Assembly (NCBI GenBank): GCA_003228915.1
Contig: QIGL01000041.1
Span: 1-44,031, forward strand
From: Acidiferrobacteraceae bacterium
GTDB lineage: Bacteria; Pseudomonadota; Gammaproteobacteria; Acidiferrobacterales; SZUA-150
DNA length: 44,031 bases
Reading direction: 5' to 3'
Shown here piece after piece: positions 1 through 9,091 of the stretch. Position 1 is the stretch's first letter; the number at the start of each line of letters is the position of its first letter. The position numbers were made by a program, and so were the translations under genes. Under the pieces are notes generated by a model. That model saw nothing but the letters and a program-made list of their open reading frames with translations. It had not been told where the DNA came from and made no database searches.

Positions 1-2
1 TG

Positions 3-179
3 CTGACAAGTTGTGGTAATAGTTCAAGTAGCGGCCCCGATAATATTCCAGTTGTAGACAACAACATATTTATCGATGTACCCCTGAACCCTGCCCCTAT
101 CTACTACTGGCAAGTCACTGCCGACGATGGCAAAGGCGGCATGACAGGTAGTGATATCTGGAGTTTTACGACAAGCTAG
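3..179 (+). CDS. 3' end of a possible lipoprotein / FN3-like protein (partial)
   Basis: This reading frame is open from the window edge to a TAG at 177-179 and encodes 58 residues. It begins LTSCGNSSSSG, which fits a lipobox (LTSC) followed by a Ser-rich linker. It ends YYWQVTADDGKGG...IWSFTTS, the usual final strands of bacterial fibronectin-III-like or Ig-like modules. If LTSC really is a lipobox, the mature protein would be only about 55 residues, so this may be a truncated remnant or a very small lipoprotein. The start lies outside the window. It converges with ggt, with 26 bases between the stops. Function unknown; the call rests on motif shape only. Confidence 0.45.
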   Translation: MTSCGNSSSSGPDNIPVVDNNIFIDVPLNPAPIYYWQVTADDGKGGMTGSDIWSFTTS

Positions 180-205
180 AACAAATTTTAATTGTTATAC
201 CAGGC

Positions 206-1906
206 TTAGTGTTGCTCGACACTGGCCAGCCCTTCTCCCCGGGGATCGCTGGCCGCCTGGACAATATTTTTTTGTTTAACCCAGCTCACGGCCTGCATAT
301 TGCCATATTTATTTTTACTCGCTTTTAACTTGTGGTCAGCCTTTTGTAATTTTTTTAATTCTTTTTTGCTAAAGGCACCTTTTTCATAAGTCACCTGGGC
401 CGGCAGGTATTGATGATGAAACCTGGGTAACGATACCCAGTCGTTGACGTCTCCCCGCCCTTCGGTAATCTCGAGCATAGCGAGTAACACCATAGAAATA
501 ATTCGACTACCGCCGGGTGTGCCCAGTGCCACAACCAGGTCATCGGATTCAATAAAGGTGGGCGACATACTTGATAACGGGCGCTTGCCGGGGGCGATAG
601 CATTGGCGTGACTCCCCACCAAGCCATAAACATTGGGCGTACCGGGCTTGGCAGAAAAATCATCCATTTCATTATTTAACACAACACCAGTACCCGGCGG
701 CATAAATCCACACCCAAAAGGATAATTAATACTCAAGGTGGCGGCAACGCGATTACCTTGTTGATCGATAATAGAAAAATGACTGGTATCCGTTCCTTTG
801 ATCCTGGGTTTAACAGTACTTTCATTCCCGTGACCGGCAGTAGTCTTATTTATTTCTTTACGTAATTCGTTTGCATACTCTTTTGAGATTAATTTATTGG
901 TATCGACTGTAATAAAATCGGCATCGCCCAGGTAGAGGGCCCGATCACGATAAGCAATACGCATGGCCTCAATTACCATGTGATGCCGTTGCCATTTTGG
1001 TAATTTATTTAACTTGTAGGGTTCCAGTAAATTGAGCGCCTCGATCATGACAATGCCGCCTGAAGACGGCAATGCAGCAGATACCACTTTAAAATTTTTA
1101 TAGGTTGTGGTGACGGGTTGTCTTTCAACAATACGATAATTTTTTAAATCTTTTAACGTCCAGATGCCACCGGTTTTCTGGACCGCGTTTACCATTTGCT
1201 CGGCCAATTTTCCCTGGTAAAATCCTGCCCGACCCGCACGGGCCAGGAGTCGCAAGGTAGTAGCCAGGTCCGGTTGGCGCAAATTGTAACCAAGCCCGGG
1301 CACTTTCCCGTTATCAAGAAAAACCACTGATGCAGCCGGTGACGTTAACAATACTTTACGTCGCATACTGGCCAGGCGCTGGTAATGTTTTGTTATTTTA
1401 ATTCCTTGCTCGGCATAACGAATTGCGGGCGCCAAAGATTGTTTTAAAGTAAGTTTGCCGTAACGCCTGGCGATGTGGTCTAGGGCTGCCGGCACACCGG
1501 GTATGCCCGCTCCTAGCGTGCTATCAAGGGATAATTTTGAAACATAATTTCCTGCTTTATCAAGAAACATGTCATGAGTGGCCGCAGCCGGCGCTGTCTC
1601 CCGGCCATCGATCATTATGTCCAGGCCATTTTTAGCCTGGTGAAGCAACCAGAACCCGCCCCCGCCCAAACCGGAACTCGCTGGCTCAACCACTGCCAGT
1701 GTCGCGGTCACGGCAATGGCGGCATCAAAGGCATTGCCACCCGCGGCAAGTATCTCCTGGCCGGCAAGGGTTGCCAAAGGATGGGCACTTGCGACCGCAG
1801 ATGCAGACGGTGTATCACTCGCATATGCGATATTACCGGAAACAACAAGCAACAATAATAAACAGCTTAGTGCTACTCGATATTTTGATTTTAAAGCGCT
1901 GGTCAT
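206..1906 (-). CDS. ggt: gamma-glutamyltranspeptidase precursor
   Basis: Periplasmic Ntn-hydrolase that transfers or hydrolyses the gamma-glutamyl group of glutathione. The 566-aa product has a typical length for the family. A signal peptide covers about residues 1-29 (hydrophobic LLLLLVV, cleavage after AYA). The N-terminal large-subunit signature is present around residues 49-83 (GQEILAAGGNAFDAAIA ... SSGLGGGGF). The autoprocessing site is GTDTSHFS, making Thr374 the predicted nucleophile and the first residue of the small subunit. PLSSMSPT (443-450) and GTPGGSRI (462-469, oxyanion region) are also intact, so the enzyme looks functional. It stands alone: the next minus-strand gene upstream, the ferredoxin, is 167 bases away. 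The family could also act on other gamma-glutamyl compounds. Confidence 0.95.
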   Translation of the reverse strand: MTSALKSKYRVALSCLLLLLVVSGNIAYASDTPSASAVASAHPLATLAGQEILAAGGNAFDAAIAVTATLAVVEPASSGLGGGGFWLLHQAKNGLDIMIDGRETAPAAATHDMFLDKAGNYVSKLSLDSTLGAGIPGVPAALDHIARRYGKLTLKQSLAPAIRYAEQGIKITKHYQRLASMRRKVLLTSPAASVVFLDNGKVPGLGYNLRQPDLATTLRLLARAGRAGFYQGKLAEQMVNAVQKTGGIWTLKDLKNYRIVERQPVTTTYKNFKVVSAALPSSGGIVMIEALNLLEPYKLNKLPKWQRHHMVIEAMRIAYRDRALYLGDADFITVDTNKLISKEYANELRKEINKTTAGHGNESTVKPRIKGTDTSHFSIIDQQGNRVAATLSINYPFGCGFMPPGTGVVLNNEMDDFSAKPGTPNVYGLVGSHANAIAPGKRPLSSMSPTFIESDDLVVALGTPGGSRIISMVLLAMLEITEGRGDVNDWVSLPRFHHQYLPAQVTYEKGAFSKKELKKLQKADHKLKASKNKYGNMQAVSWVKQKNIVQAASDPRGEGLASVEQH

Positions 1907-2073
1907 AAAAAACCTCGATGTCTGATCAATTTTTTTGAATGATATTACGGTGAACAGTTTTTGTCTGAAGAAAATAAACCATCAGGAATATTTATTTGAA
2001 TAATCAGGCTTTACAGAGTGTGAGGCCAGGTGCAGAAAATATTTTATTTAGGTTGGAATGGATTAAAATAATA

Positions 2074-2331
<258 letters not shown>

Positions 2332-2376
2332 CTACCCTGTCAATTTTCGTAAAATACTAAAGTCCGGGTAGTAATT

Positions 2377-2856
2377 TTAGCTTATTTTTTTCTTGAGCGC
2401 AGCGACTACACGCTTGTCCAGGAAAGGCGCAACTTCGCCTCCATGGTGCGCAATTTCCTTTACCAGTGAGGCTGAAATGAACGCATGTTGTTCGGCAGGC
2501 ACCATGAATACCGTTTCAATATCTGGGGCTATTTGCCGATTCATGCCCGCCATTTGAAATTCGTATTCAAAATCAGAGACCGCCCGAATACCACGAATGA
2601 TGACTGTCGCCCCTTGTTGCTGGACAAAATCTACCAGTAAATTATCAAATCCGACCACTTCTACAACCGGGAATTCTGACAATACCTCTCGCGCCATGGA
2701 TACCCGTTCGTCGAGGTCAAAAAGCGGACGCTTGTCCACGTTTGCTGCAACGGCCACAATCACCCGTTCAAACAGGCGACAGGCACGACGCACAATATCT
2801 GTGTGGCCGTTGGTAACAGGATCAAATGTACCCGGGTACAATGCAGTTACTGGCAT
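2377..2856 (-). CDS. coaD: phosphopantetheine adenylyltransferase
   Basis: Catalyses the penultimate step of coenzyme A synthesis (4'-phosphopantetheine + ATP to dephospho-CoA), in the cytoplasm. The 159-aa length is normal. The N-terminus has the nucleotidyltransferase signature YPGTFDPVTNGH, with the T/HxGH motif at 15-18. IIRGIRAVSDFEYE and the C-terminal FISASLVKEIA motif are both present. It starts 6 bases after the rsmD stop, so the two genes are almost certainly co-transcribed, as in many gammaproteobacteria. Confidence 0.96.
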   Translation of the reverse strand: MPVTALYPGTFDPVTNGHTDIVRRACRLFERVIVAVAANVDKRPLFDLDERVSMAREVLSEFPVVEVVGFDNLLVDFVQQQGATVIIRGIRAVSDFEYEFQMAGMNRQIAPDIETVFMVPAEQHAFISASLVKEIAHHGGEVAPFLDKRVVAALKKKIS

Positions 2857-2862
2857 ATTATT

Positions 2863-3507
2863 TTATCCATTTTTTACAATCTCTTCTGTAGCAATGACTG
2901 CCGACCCATTAAACTTGAGCAAATGATAGCCCACTTCGCCACTGGTCTTGCTCCTGAACAGGGACCAGCCTGCTGGTAAGTCAGGCAACTCGGATTTCGC
3001 CGGTGCCTCAATATATAACAGGCCGCCCGGTTTAAGCCAGACCCGTTCGTTTATTAATGCAAAACAGGTCACGATCAAATTACTCTTGAATGGCGGGTCC
3101 AGAAAAATAATATCAAATTGCTGTACCTGGCCTTGTAAATACTGGTGCGCCGGTTCTTCTAAAACTATCGCATTACTGGCATTTAATAATTTCAAATTTT
3201 CCCTGATTTGATTCACGGCCGTGTGTGAAGATTCAATCAACACAGCTCCACTGGCACCCCGGGACAAAGACTCAAAGCACAGGCTGCCGGTGCCTGCCGA
3301 TAAATCAAGACAGTCGGCCCCCTCGATCCAGGGTTGTAACCAGTTAAATAATGTTTCCCTGATTCGATTGGGTGTTGGTCGCAGTCCCTCGACAACCGGC
3401 ACCGGAAGTTTTCGGCCCCGCCACTGGCCGCCAATAATACGAACCGATCCTGGTAAAGCCCTGGCTGAATTTCCCTGCGCGCTCTTAACTTGGGATTTTC
3501 TTTTCAC
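2863..3507 (-). CDS. rsmD: 16S rRNA (guanine966-N2)-methyltransferase
   Basis: SAM-dependent methyltransferase acting on G966 of 16S rRNA in the 30S subunit. At 214 aa it is slightly longer than usual because of a basic N-terminal tail of about 20 residues. Recognisable motifs are RIIGGQWRGRKL (24-34), RPTPNRIRETLFNWL (43-57), the SAM-binding loop LDLSAGTGSLCFESLSRGA (67-85) and the catalytic DPPF (137-140). The SAM loop is DLSAGTGSL rather than the common DLFAGSGALG, a mild variation. It is followed by coaD after 6 bases and preceded by the M16 pair after 6 bases, which suggests one operon. Confidence 0.95.
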   Translation of the reverse strand: MKRKSQVKSAQGNSARALPGSVRIIGGQWRGRKLPVPVVEGLRPTPNRIRETLFNWLQPWIEGADCLDLSAGTGSLCFESLSRGASGAVLIESSHTAVNQIRENLKLLNASNAIVLEEPAHQYLQGQVQQFDIIFLDPPFKSNLIVTCFALINERVWLKPGGLLYIEAPAKSELPDLPAGWSLFRSKTSGEVGYHLLKFNGSAVIATEEIVKNG

Positions 3508-3513
3508 GTATAA

Positions 3514-4821
3514 TTATTGTTTGCCGCCGACAACAATTGTTACTAATTTATCATCATGAATACGTCGCTTGAACGCATCTTTTACTTTCGCCACAGTAAC
3601 CTCATTAATGCGATCTTTAAAATCATCCAGGTAGGTCAGCGGCAGATTATAAAAACCGATCACGTTCAGGTAACCGGCGATTTTTTTGTTACTGTCAATA
3701 CGCAATGGAAAACCACCCGTTAGGTTCTGTTTTGCTGCGTCCAGTTCTTCCTGTGTTGGGCCGTTTTTTATAAAATCCTTGAGTATACTTCTCAATAATG
3801 AAATCGCCCTGTCACGCTGGTCGTTTCGGGTTTGCATACCAATAAGAAACGGGCCTTCTTTTTGCAATGGCCAAAAGTAACTATAGACACTGTAAGCCAG
3901 TCCTTCTTTTTCCCTGATTGTTTCCGAAAACCGGGAAACAAGACCACCGCCGCCAAGAATATAATTGCCCACATAAAGTGAAAAATAATCCGGATCCTTC
4001 CTGTGCATACCAGGTTGCCCAATCTGGATGTGTGACTGGCTGGAAGGAAACGCCATGAACTGTTCATTCATTTTTGTTGGTAACACTACATCCGGCAAGG
4101 GTGGCGCTTTTTCTCCCGTTGGCAATAAACCGGCAATTTCTTTTGCCAATGATCGTGCCTGCCGATTACCCAAATCCCCAACCATGATCATAACGGCGTT
4201 ACTGCCATTAAAGTAACGCTTGTGAAATTTAGCCAGGTCTGGCCATTGCAGGAGGGTTAAACTTTCTGATGTGCCTACGCCCGGAAAGGCATAAGGATGA
4301 TCGCCGTAAACGGCTTTGAAAAAATTCCACTGGGCCAGTGTGCCCGGTGCTGCCTGCGCCTGTTTCAGACCAGTCAGGGCACGACTCCGCTCCCGTTCAA
4401 AACTCTCGAGCGGGAAAGTGGGTGCCAACATCAGCTTGCTAAACATTGAAGTCACCGGCTCCAGGTATTCGGCACCTGACAAACTTCTTAAAGAAAGTGT
4501 CAACATATCGCGGCTACTGGAGACGCCAAATATCGCTCCCTGATCTTCAAATACGGTCGCGATCTGGTCGGCATCCATACCCGGCGCACCTTCCTCAAGC
4601 ATGCCAGCGACCATCATCGACAAACCGTTTTTACCAGCCGGGTCGCGGGCGCTGCCAGCATCAAAGGTTACGGCAATTTGCACTATGGGCAAGTCATTCG
4701 TTTTGACAAATAATACCCGCGTGCCATTTTTCAGTTTCCATGACTGGATTTCCGGGGAAGCAAGTAGCAGCGGACTCGTAAATACTAAAACCAGTACAAC
4801 AAAATATTTAATTGCGGACAT
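3514..4821 (-). CDS. M16 family peptidase-like protein lacking the zinc motif
   Basis: Exported M16-fold protein of 435 aa with a signal peptide at about 1-22 (hydrophobic stretch ending in LLLAS). The fold is recognisable from the N-terminal WKLKNGTRVLFVKTNDLPIVQIAVTFDAGS and from the central substrate-groove region GGGLVSRFSETIREKEGLAYSVYSY. At the position where active members have HxxEH, this protein reads GLSMMVAGMLEEG, with Met69, Ala72 and Gly73 replacing the ligands. It is therefore expected to be catalytically inactive. It overlaps the upstream active M16 gene by 14 bases. In mitochondrial processing peptidase and several bacterial pairs, one active and one inactive subunit form a heterodimer; the same is inferred here. 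Confidence 0.9.
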   Translation of the reverse strand: MSAIKYFVVLVLVFTSPLLLASPEIQSWKLKNGTRVLFVKTNDLPIVQIAVTFDAGSARDPAGKNGLSMMVAGMLEEGAPGMDADQIATVFEDQGAIFGVSSSRDMLTLSLRSLSGAEYLEPVTSMFSKLMLAPTFPLESFERERSRALTGLKQAQAAPGTLAQWNFFKAVYGDHPYAFPGVGTSESLTLLQWPDLAKFHKRYFNGSNAVMIMVGDLGNRQARSLAKEIAGLLPTGEKAPPLPDVVLPTKMNEQFMAFPSSQSHIQIGQPGMHRKDPDYFSLYVGNYILGGGGLVSRFSETIREKEGLAYSVYSYFWPLQKEGPFLIGMQTRNDQRDRAISLLRSILKDFIKNGPTQEELDAAKQNLTGGFPLRIDSNKKIAGYLNVIGFYNLPLTYLDDFKDRINEVTVAKVKDAFKRRIHDDKLVTIVVGGKQ

Positions 4822-6214
4822 TGGGGCCTCCTGATTGTTTTGGACGTCCCGATGTTATTTTACTGGGTTTGAGCTCGGTTCGTGTCATGTTCTCTTTATA
4901 AAAGTATTTATTTGCGACTTGCCTGACTTGTTCAGCCGTAACTGCCTGAAGATTCTTTACGTAATCATCCAGTAATGTGTGTTTCTGTCCGATTGTTTCC
5001 AGGGTACCAATGCGCATTGCCTGGTAAAAAACTGAATCGCGTGAAAAAATATCTCCTGCCAGCACCTGGGCTTTAACCCTTTTAAGCTCGGCATCAGTAA
5101 CAAGTTCTTTTTTGATCATATCAATTTGATCGTGCATCGCTTTTTCGAGCTCGGTTATTGTTTTTTTGTTTGCCGGGTTGCCGTCAAACAAGAACATGCT
5201 GGGGCCACGAGAATACATGCTGTAACCTGCACTTGCGCTTGCGGCAACCTTGCTACCCCGGATTAAATCCCGGCTAAACCGTGAGCTGTTGCCGCCATCA
5301 AGCACGCCTGCCAGGACACTGAGTGCATATGGCCGCCACTGGTTTTTGCTGCCGTCGATCACCGGTACGTGATAACCAAATATAAGATAGGGAACCTTGG
5401 CCGGTGCCGATACAAAACTGGACCGCATTTTTTTCTGCTCGGGCTCTGGTTCGATTTTTTGCGGTTTGATTTTTACCCGCGGTACTTTGCCATAATATTT
5501 TTTAGCAAGGGCAAAAACTTCTTTCGGGTTAACATCACCCACTACGACAAGCGTGGCATTATTGGGCGCATACCAGCGCTTGTACCAGGCCTCCAGGTCC
5601 TGCACCTTGATTGACTGCAGGTCCTCCATCCAGCCAATGACAGGATTTTTATAGGGATGCACCTGGTAAGCCGTGGCATTAAATTTTTCGTAAGTCAGCG
5701 CCTCGGGTTTGTCATCGGTTCGCAAACGCCGCTCTTCCATGACCACCCGAATTTCTTTTTTTGCCTCATCCTCGTTTATTAACAGATTTTGCATTCTGTC
5801 TGCTTCCAGCTTAAAACTAATCTCGAGCCTCGACTTTTCCAGTTGCTGAAAATAGGCAGTATAATCATCACCGGTGAAAGCGTTCTCGCGACCGCCCTGC
5901 CTGGCAATTATTTTTGAGAACTCACCCATTTTGTAATTTTTTGTACCCTTGAACATCACGTGTTCAAGCACATGGGATATGCCCGTTAATCCTGCCGGCT
6001 CATCGATGGCACCCACCTTGTACCAGATCTGGGCCACCACTACTGGCGCCCGATGATCTTCCCGGACTATGACCTTGAGACCATTATCGAGAGTCTGTTC
6101 GTGGACAATCTTCTCGGAGCAACCAGTTACGGCGGTCACGGTCGTGATGATAAGTGCCATTTTTATGAAACGGCCAAATAAATTTCTCTGATATATCAAA
6201 AAATTGCTTTTCAA
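4808..6214 (-). CDS. M16 family zinc metallopeptidase, predicted lipoprotein
   Basis: Active-type M16 (insulinase/pitrilysin-like) peptidase of 468 aa. The inverted zinc motif HVLEH is at 81-85 (His81, Glu84, His85), and the downstream acidic stretch EDEAKKEIRVVMEERR can supply the third ligand. A basic n-region and hydrophobic segment end in AVTGC, so Cys32 is a likely lipidation site and the enzyme sits in the periplasmic face of a membrane. The start codon is TTG at 6214; an AAGGAAGGA ribosome-binding site lies about 8 bases upstream and supports it. An internal ATG at residue 19 would leave almost no signal n-region. It is co-expressed with the inactive partner by a 14-base overlap and transcribed divergently from ftsY. 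Confidence 0.93.
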   Translation of the reverse strand: MKSNFLIYQRNLFGRFIKMALIITTVTAVTGCSEKIVHEQTLDNGLKVIVREDHRAPVVVAQIWYKVGAIDEPAGLTGISHVLEHVMFKGTKNYKMGEFSKIIARQGGRENAFTGDDYTAYFQQLEKSRLEISFKLEADRMQNLLINEDEAKKEIRVVMEERRLRTDDKPEALTYEKFNATAYQVHPYKNPVIGWMEDLQSIKVQDLEAWYKRWYAPNNATLVVVGDVNPKEVFALAKKYYGKVPRVKIKPQKIEPEPEQKKMRSSFVSAPAKVPYLIFGYHVPVIDGSKNQWRPYALSVLAGVLDGGNSSRFSRDLIRGSKVAASASAGYSMYSRGPSMFLFDGNPANKKTITELEKAMHDQIDMIKKELVTDAELKRVKAQVLAGDIFSRDSVFYQAMRIGTLETIGQKHTLLDDYVKNLQAVTAEQVRQVANKYFYKENMTRTELKPSKITSGRPKQSGGPNVRN

Positions 6215-6343
6215 AATACAATCCTTCCTTTCGTCAAACGAGACACGGATAATAAGCCAAGTCGCACAAAACAGGGCAACAATAACCAGGCGCTAATACT
6301 ATACGAAAAGATACTATATATTGAGTGGAATGTTGAACATCAA

Positions 6344-7264
6344 ATGACCAATACTGTAATGGACACAAAACCCAAGGGTCTGCTGGGCAAATTAGGGCAT
6401 GGGCTGGGGCTGGCGGGCCTGTTATCAGGCAAAAAACCCATCAATGCGGCCTTACTGGATGAACTGGAAACATTATTCCTGACGGCAGATGTTGGTATTG
6501 AGCTTACCCAGGACATTATTGATGCCATTCAACAAGGTGCGTCCAGGAATTCATTGACTGATAGCGCCGCCGTTTACGATTTTATAAAGACCTATTTGCT
6601 GGAATTATTGGCGCCCTGCACCCGGCCCCTGGTCATTGCAAAACAAGCTACCCCATTTGTAATCATGACGGTTGGCGTCAATGGCGTTGGCAAAACTACG
6701 ACCATAGGTAAATTATCTGCCCGGCTGGCACAAGCCGGTCAATCAGTCTTACTTGCAGCGGGTGACACCTTTCGGGCAGCAGCGGTAGAACAATTACAGA
6801 GTTGGGGCAAACGAAATGAAATCCCGGTCATATCACAGCCGATTGGTTCCGATGCCGCTTCGGTAGCCCATGACGCCATGGAGTCTGCCACGGCAAAATC
6901 CATAAACGTTCTAATAATTGACACCGCCGGTCGCCAACATACGAGCACTGATCTCATGCAGGAACTGGTCAAGATTCGCGACGTGATTAGTAAAAAAGAT
7001 GTCACTGCCCCCCACGAGGTATTACTGGTACTCGACGCTGGCACCGGACAAAATGCGTTGACACAACTGACCAGCTTTAAAGAAGCAGTTAATGTCACCG
7101 GCATTATTATCACCAAGCTCGATGGCACGGCTAAAGCTGGTATTGTTCTGGCGATTGCAAAAAAAACCGGCGTACCCATCTGGTTCATTGGGGTCGGTGA
7201 AGGAACAAAAGATTTACGGCCATTTGATGCCGGGGACTATATCGATGCCTTACTGACCAGTTAA
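6344..7264 (+). CDS. ftsY: signal recognition particle receptor
   Basis: SRP receptor GTPase that docks SRP-ribosome complexes at the inner membrane. The 306-aa protein is the NG core only. The N-terminus has a Gly/Leu-rich amphipathic stretch (about 11-28, GLLGKLGHGLGLAGLL) that can target the membrane, but not the long acidic A domain found in E. coli FtsY. GTPase motifs are GVNGVGKTT (111-119), DTFRAAA (141-147), DTAGR (193-197) and TKLDG (257-261). It leads an ftsY-ftsE-ftsX series, as is usual in proteobacteria. No strong Shine-Dalgarno is visible before the ATG at 6344. Confidence 0.96.
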   Translation: MTNTVMDTKPKGLLGKLGHGLGLAGLLSGKKPINAALLDELETLFLTADVGIELTQDIIDAIQQGASRNSLTDSAAVYDFIKTYLLELLAPCTRPLVIAKQATPFVIMTVGVNGVGKTTTIGKLSARLAQAGQSVLLAAGDTFRAAAVEQLQSWGKRNEIPVISQPIGSDAASVAHDAMESATAKSINVLIIDTAGRQHTSTDLMQELVKIRDVISKKDVTAPHEVLLVLDAGTGQNALTQLTSFKEAVNVTGIIITKLDGTAKAGIVLAIAKKTGVPIWFIGVGEGTKDLRPFDAGDYIDALLTS

Positions 7265-7316
7265 GCTGGAAAATTAAAATTCTAATATAATTTAAATAAT
7301 TTAAAAACTTGAAATA

Positions 7317-8003
7317 ATGATTCAACTGGAAAACATTTCAAAACGTTATCCCGGGGGCCACGATGCCTTGAAGGCGGTCACGTTTAATGTTGAGCCGGAA
7401 GAAATGGTTTTTGTCACTGGCCACTCCGGTGCCGGCAAAAGTACCCTGTTTAAATTAATCACACTCATTGAACGCCCGACCCGCGGCATCCTGCAAGTCA
7501 ATAATAAAAACTGCAATAAACTCCCCAACTGGCGTATACCCTATTTTCGTCGTGATATCGGCATTATTTTCCAGGATCACAAGCTACTACTTGATCGCAC
7601 TGTGTTTGATAATGTGGCCCTGCCGCTGGTGGTATCCGGGCTCAACCATCGTGAAATACAACGCCGTGTGCGGGCCTCGCTGGACAAGGTCGGGTTGCTC
7701 AACAAGGAAAAACTTTACCCGCTGACATTGTCTGGCGGTGAGCAGCAACGAGTCGGCATCGCCCGTGCCGTAGTTAACAAACCCCCGTTGATACTTGCAG
7801 ATGAACCCACGGGTAATCTTGATGAAAAACTCTCTGATGAAATTATGGATTTATTTTATGATTTCCATATCCATGGTGTCACCGTCATGATTGCAACCCA
7901 TGACCTGAGACAATTAAAACGATTACGAAAACGGGTAATCCAGCTTGCCGAGGGCCAGCTGGTTTATGATTCTGATAATGACAATGAATACAATACCGAC
8001 TAA
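7317..8003 (+). CDS. ftsE: cell division ABC transporter ATP-binding protein FtsE
   Basis: ATPase subunit of the FtsEX complex, which links the Z ring to periplasmic murein hydrolase activation during division. It is 228 aa with Walker [11 protein letters not shown]-loop FQDHKLL, signature [14 protein letters not shown], Walker [10 protein letters not shown] and the switch His in ATHD. It starts 52 bases after ftsY and is followed by ftsX after 9 bases. The C-terminal tail is acidic and short. Confidence 0.97.
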   Translation: MIQLENISKRYPGGHDALKAVTFNVEPEEMVFVTGHSGAGKSTLFKLITLIERPTRGILQVNNKNCNKLPNWRIPYFRRDIGIIFQDHKLLLDRTVFDNVALPLVVSGLNHREIQRRVRASLDKVGLLNKEKLYPLTLSGGEQQRVGIARAVVNKPPLILADEPTGNLDEKLSDEIMDLFYDFHIHGVTVMIATHDLRQLKRLRKRVIQLAEGQLVYDSDNDNEYNTD

Positions 8004-8012
8004 ACCACTGTC

Positions 8013-8927
8013 ATGAAAAATTATTTTTTAAGGCACTTTCAAACACTGTTCTTTTCGCTGGGACAATTATGGTCTACCCCCATTGCCACGTTAATGACGG
8101 TTGCGGTGCTCGCCATTACCCTGGCCCTGCCTGCGGGTCTGTTTATTGTGCTCGAGAATGCCCAACAGGCCAGTGGTGCCATCGAAGACAGCGCCCAGAT
8201 TTCTGTTTTTTTAAAAAAATCTGTCAGTGAATCCAGCGCCAAAAGCATTAGCCAAAACCTGGCACGGCATGCAGACATAGAGCGGACTCGCTATATATCC
8301 GCAAAAGAAGCCCTGGCTGAATTCAAAAAATATTCCGGTTTTGGTGATGCCATCAAGGCCATGAAAAAAAATCCCTTACCGGCCGTCATTATCGTGACAC
8401 CGAAACAAAATGCAGCGAGCCCGGCCTCACTGGCAAATTTGCTGGCAACAATCAAAAAAAATGACCGGGTCGAACTCGCCCAGCTTGATCTCAAGTGGGT
8501 CAAGCGGCTGTCTGCATTCCTGGTACTGGCAAAACGGGGGGTTTGGTTACTGGCCGTGTTGCTTGGACTCGGCGTTGTTTTGACCATTGGTAATACCATC
8601 CGCCTGGCGGTCACCAATCGTCGCAGTGAAATTGAAATCACCAAACTGGTGGGCGGCACCAATGCCTTTATTCGCCGGCCTTTTCTGTATTCCGGGTTAA
8701 TCCAGGGCTTGCTCGGGTCCTTTGGCGCCTGGTTACTGGTTCAGGGCGGGTTGCTGGTAATTGCTGAGCCCATGTCACAGTTGACGAGCCTTTATGCAAG
8801 CCAGCTTCAGATAAGGGGTCTGGACGGCTCACAGACGGGCCTGTTATTACTCATTGGCGCCTCCCTGGGCTGGTTGGGCTCACGGCTGGCAGTGGGTCGT
8901 CATTTACGTGAAATTAACCCCACTTAA
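8013..8927 (+). CDS. ftsX: cell division protein FtsX
   Basis: Integral inner-membrane partner of FtsE, 304 aa. Four membrane segments are visible: one near the N-terminus (about 23-48), then three after residue 170 (about 172-197, 225-250 and 275-295). The large periplasmic loop between the first two is the expected binding site for EnvC-type murein hydrolase activators. The cytoplasmic loop after the second segment carries NTIRLAVTNRRSEIEITKLVGGT, conserved in the family. It is probably translated together with ftsE. The next gene, rpoH, has its own promoter. Confidence 0.95.
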   Translation: MKNYFLRHFQTLFFSLGQLWSTPIATLMTVAVLAITLALPAGLFIVLENAQQASGAIEDSAQISVFLKKSVSESSAKSISQNLARHADIERTRYISAKEALAEFKKYSGFGDAIKAMKKNPLPAVIIVTPKQNAASPASLANLLATIKKNDRVELAQLDLKWVKRLSAFLVLAKRGVWLLAVLLGLGVVLTIGNTIRLAVTNRRSEIEITKLVGGTNAFIRRPFLYSGLIQGLLGSFGAWLLVQGGLLVIAEPMSQLTSLYASQLQIRGLDGSQTGLLLLIGASLGWLGSRLAVGRHLREINPT

Positions 8928-9005
8928 GTTAATTTTGAGGCCACTATAAGGCCGAAATATACTACAATTATCAATTTATTCAATAAGTTATAATATTTTA
9001 ATTGG

Positions 9006-9034
9006 GGAACTCTCGTGCCTATTGGCACTCTAAA
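9006..9034 (+). promoter_or_regulatory. sigma-E-type promoter of rpoH
   Basis: GGAACTC (9006-9012) and TCTAA (9029-9033) are separated by 16 bases. This closely matches the envelope-stress sigma-E consensus (GGAACTT, 16, TCTGA) and has the spacing of the E. coli rpoH P3 promoter. Transcription would start near 9040, giving a leader of about 50 bases. The -10 element lies inside the CIRCE operator. A separate TATAAT (8989-8994) could be the -10 of a second, housekeeping promoter, but I see no good -35 for it. Confidence 0.6.
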
Positions 9035-9048
9035 TGTTTGAGTGCTAA
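9022..9048. promoter_or_regulatory. CIRCE element (HrcA operator) upstream of rpoH
   Basis: TTGGCACTC (9022-9030), a 9-base spacer, then GAGTGCTAA (9040-9048). This is the canonical CIRCE inverted repeat (TTAGCACTC-N9-GAGTGCTAA) with a single mismatch in the left arm and the exact spacer length. CIRCE binds the heat-shock repressor HrcA. It overlaps the -10 region and expected start of the sigma-E-type promoter, so HrcA binding should block rpoH transcription. Confidence 0.85.
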
Positions 9049-9091
9049 AATTGTCTCTATTAGAAGACCCTAATATTGGGAGAGGTGGAAA

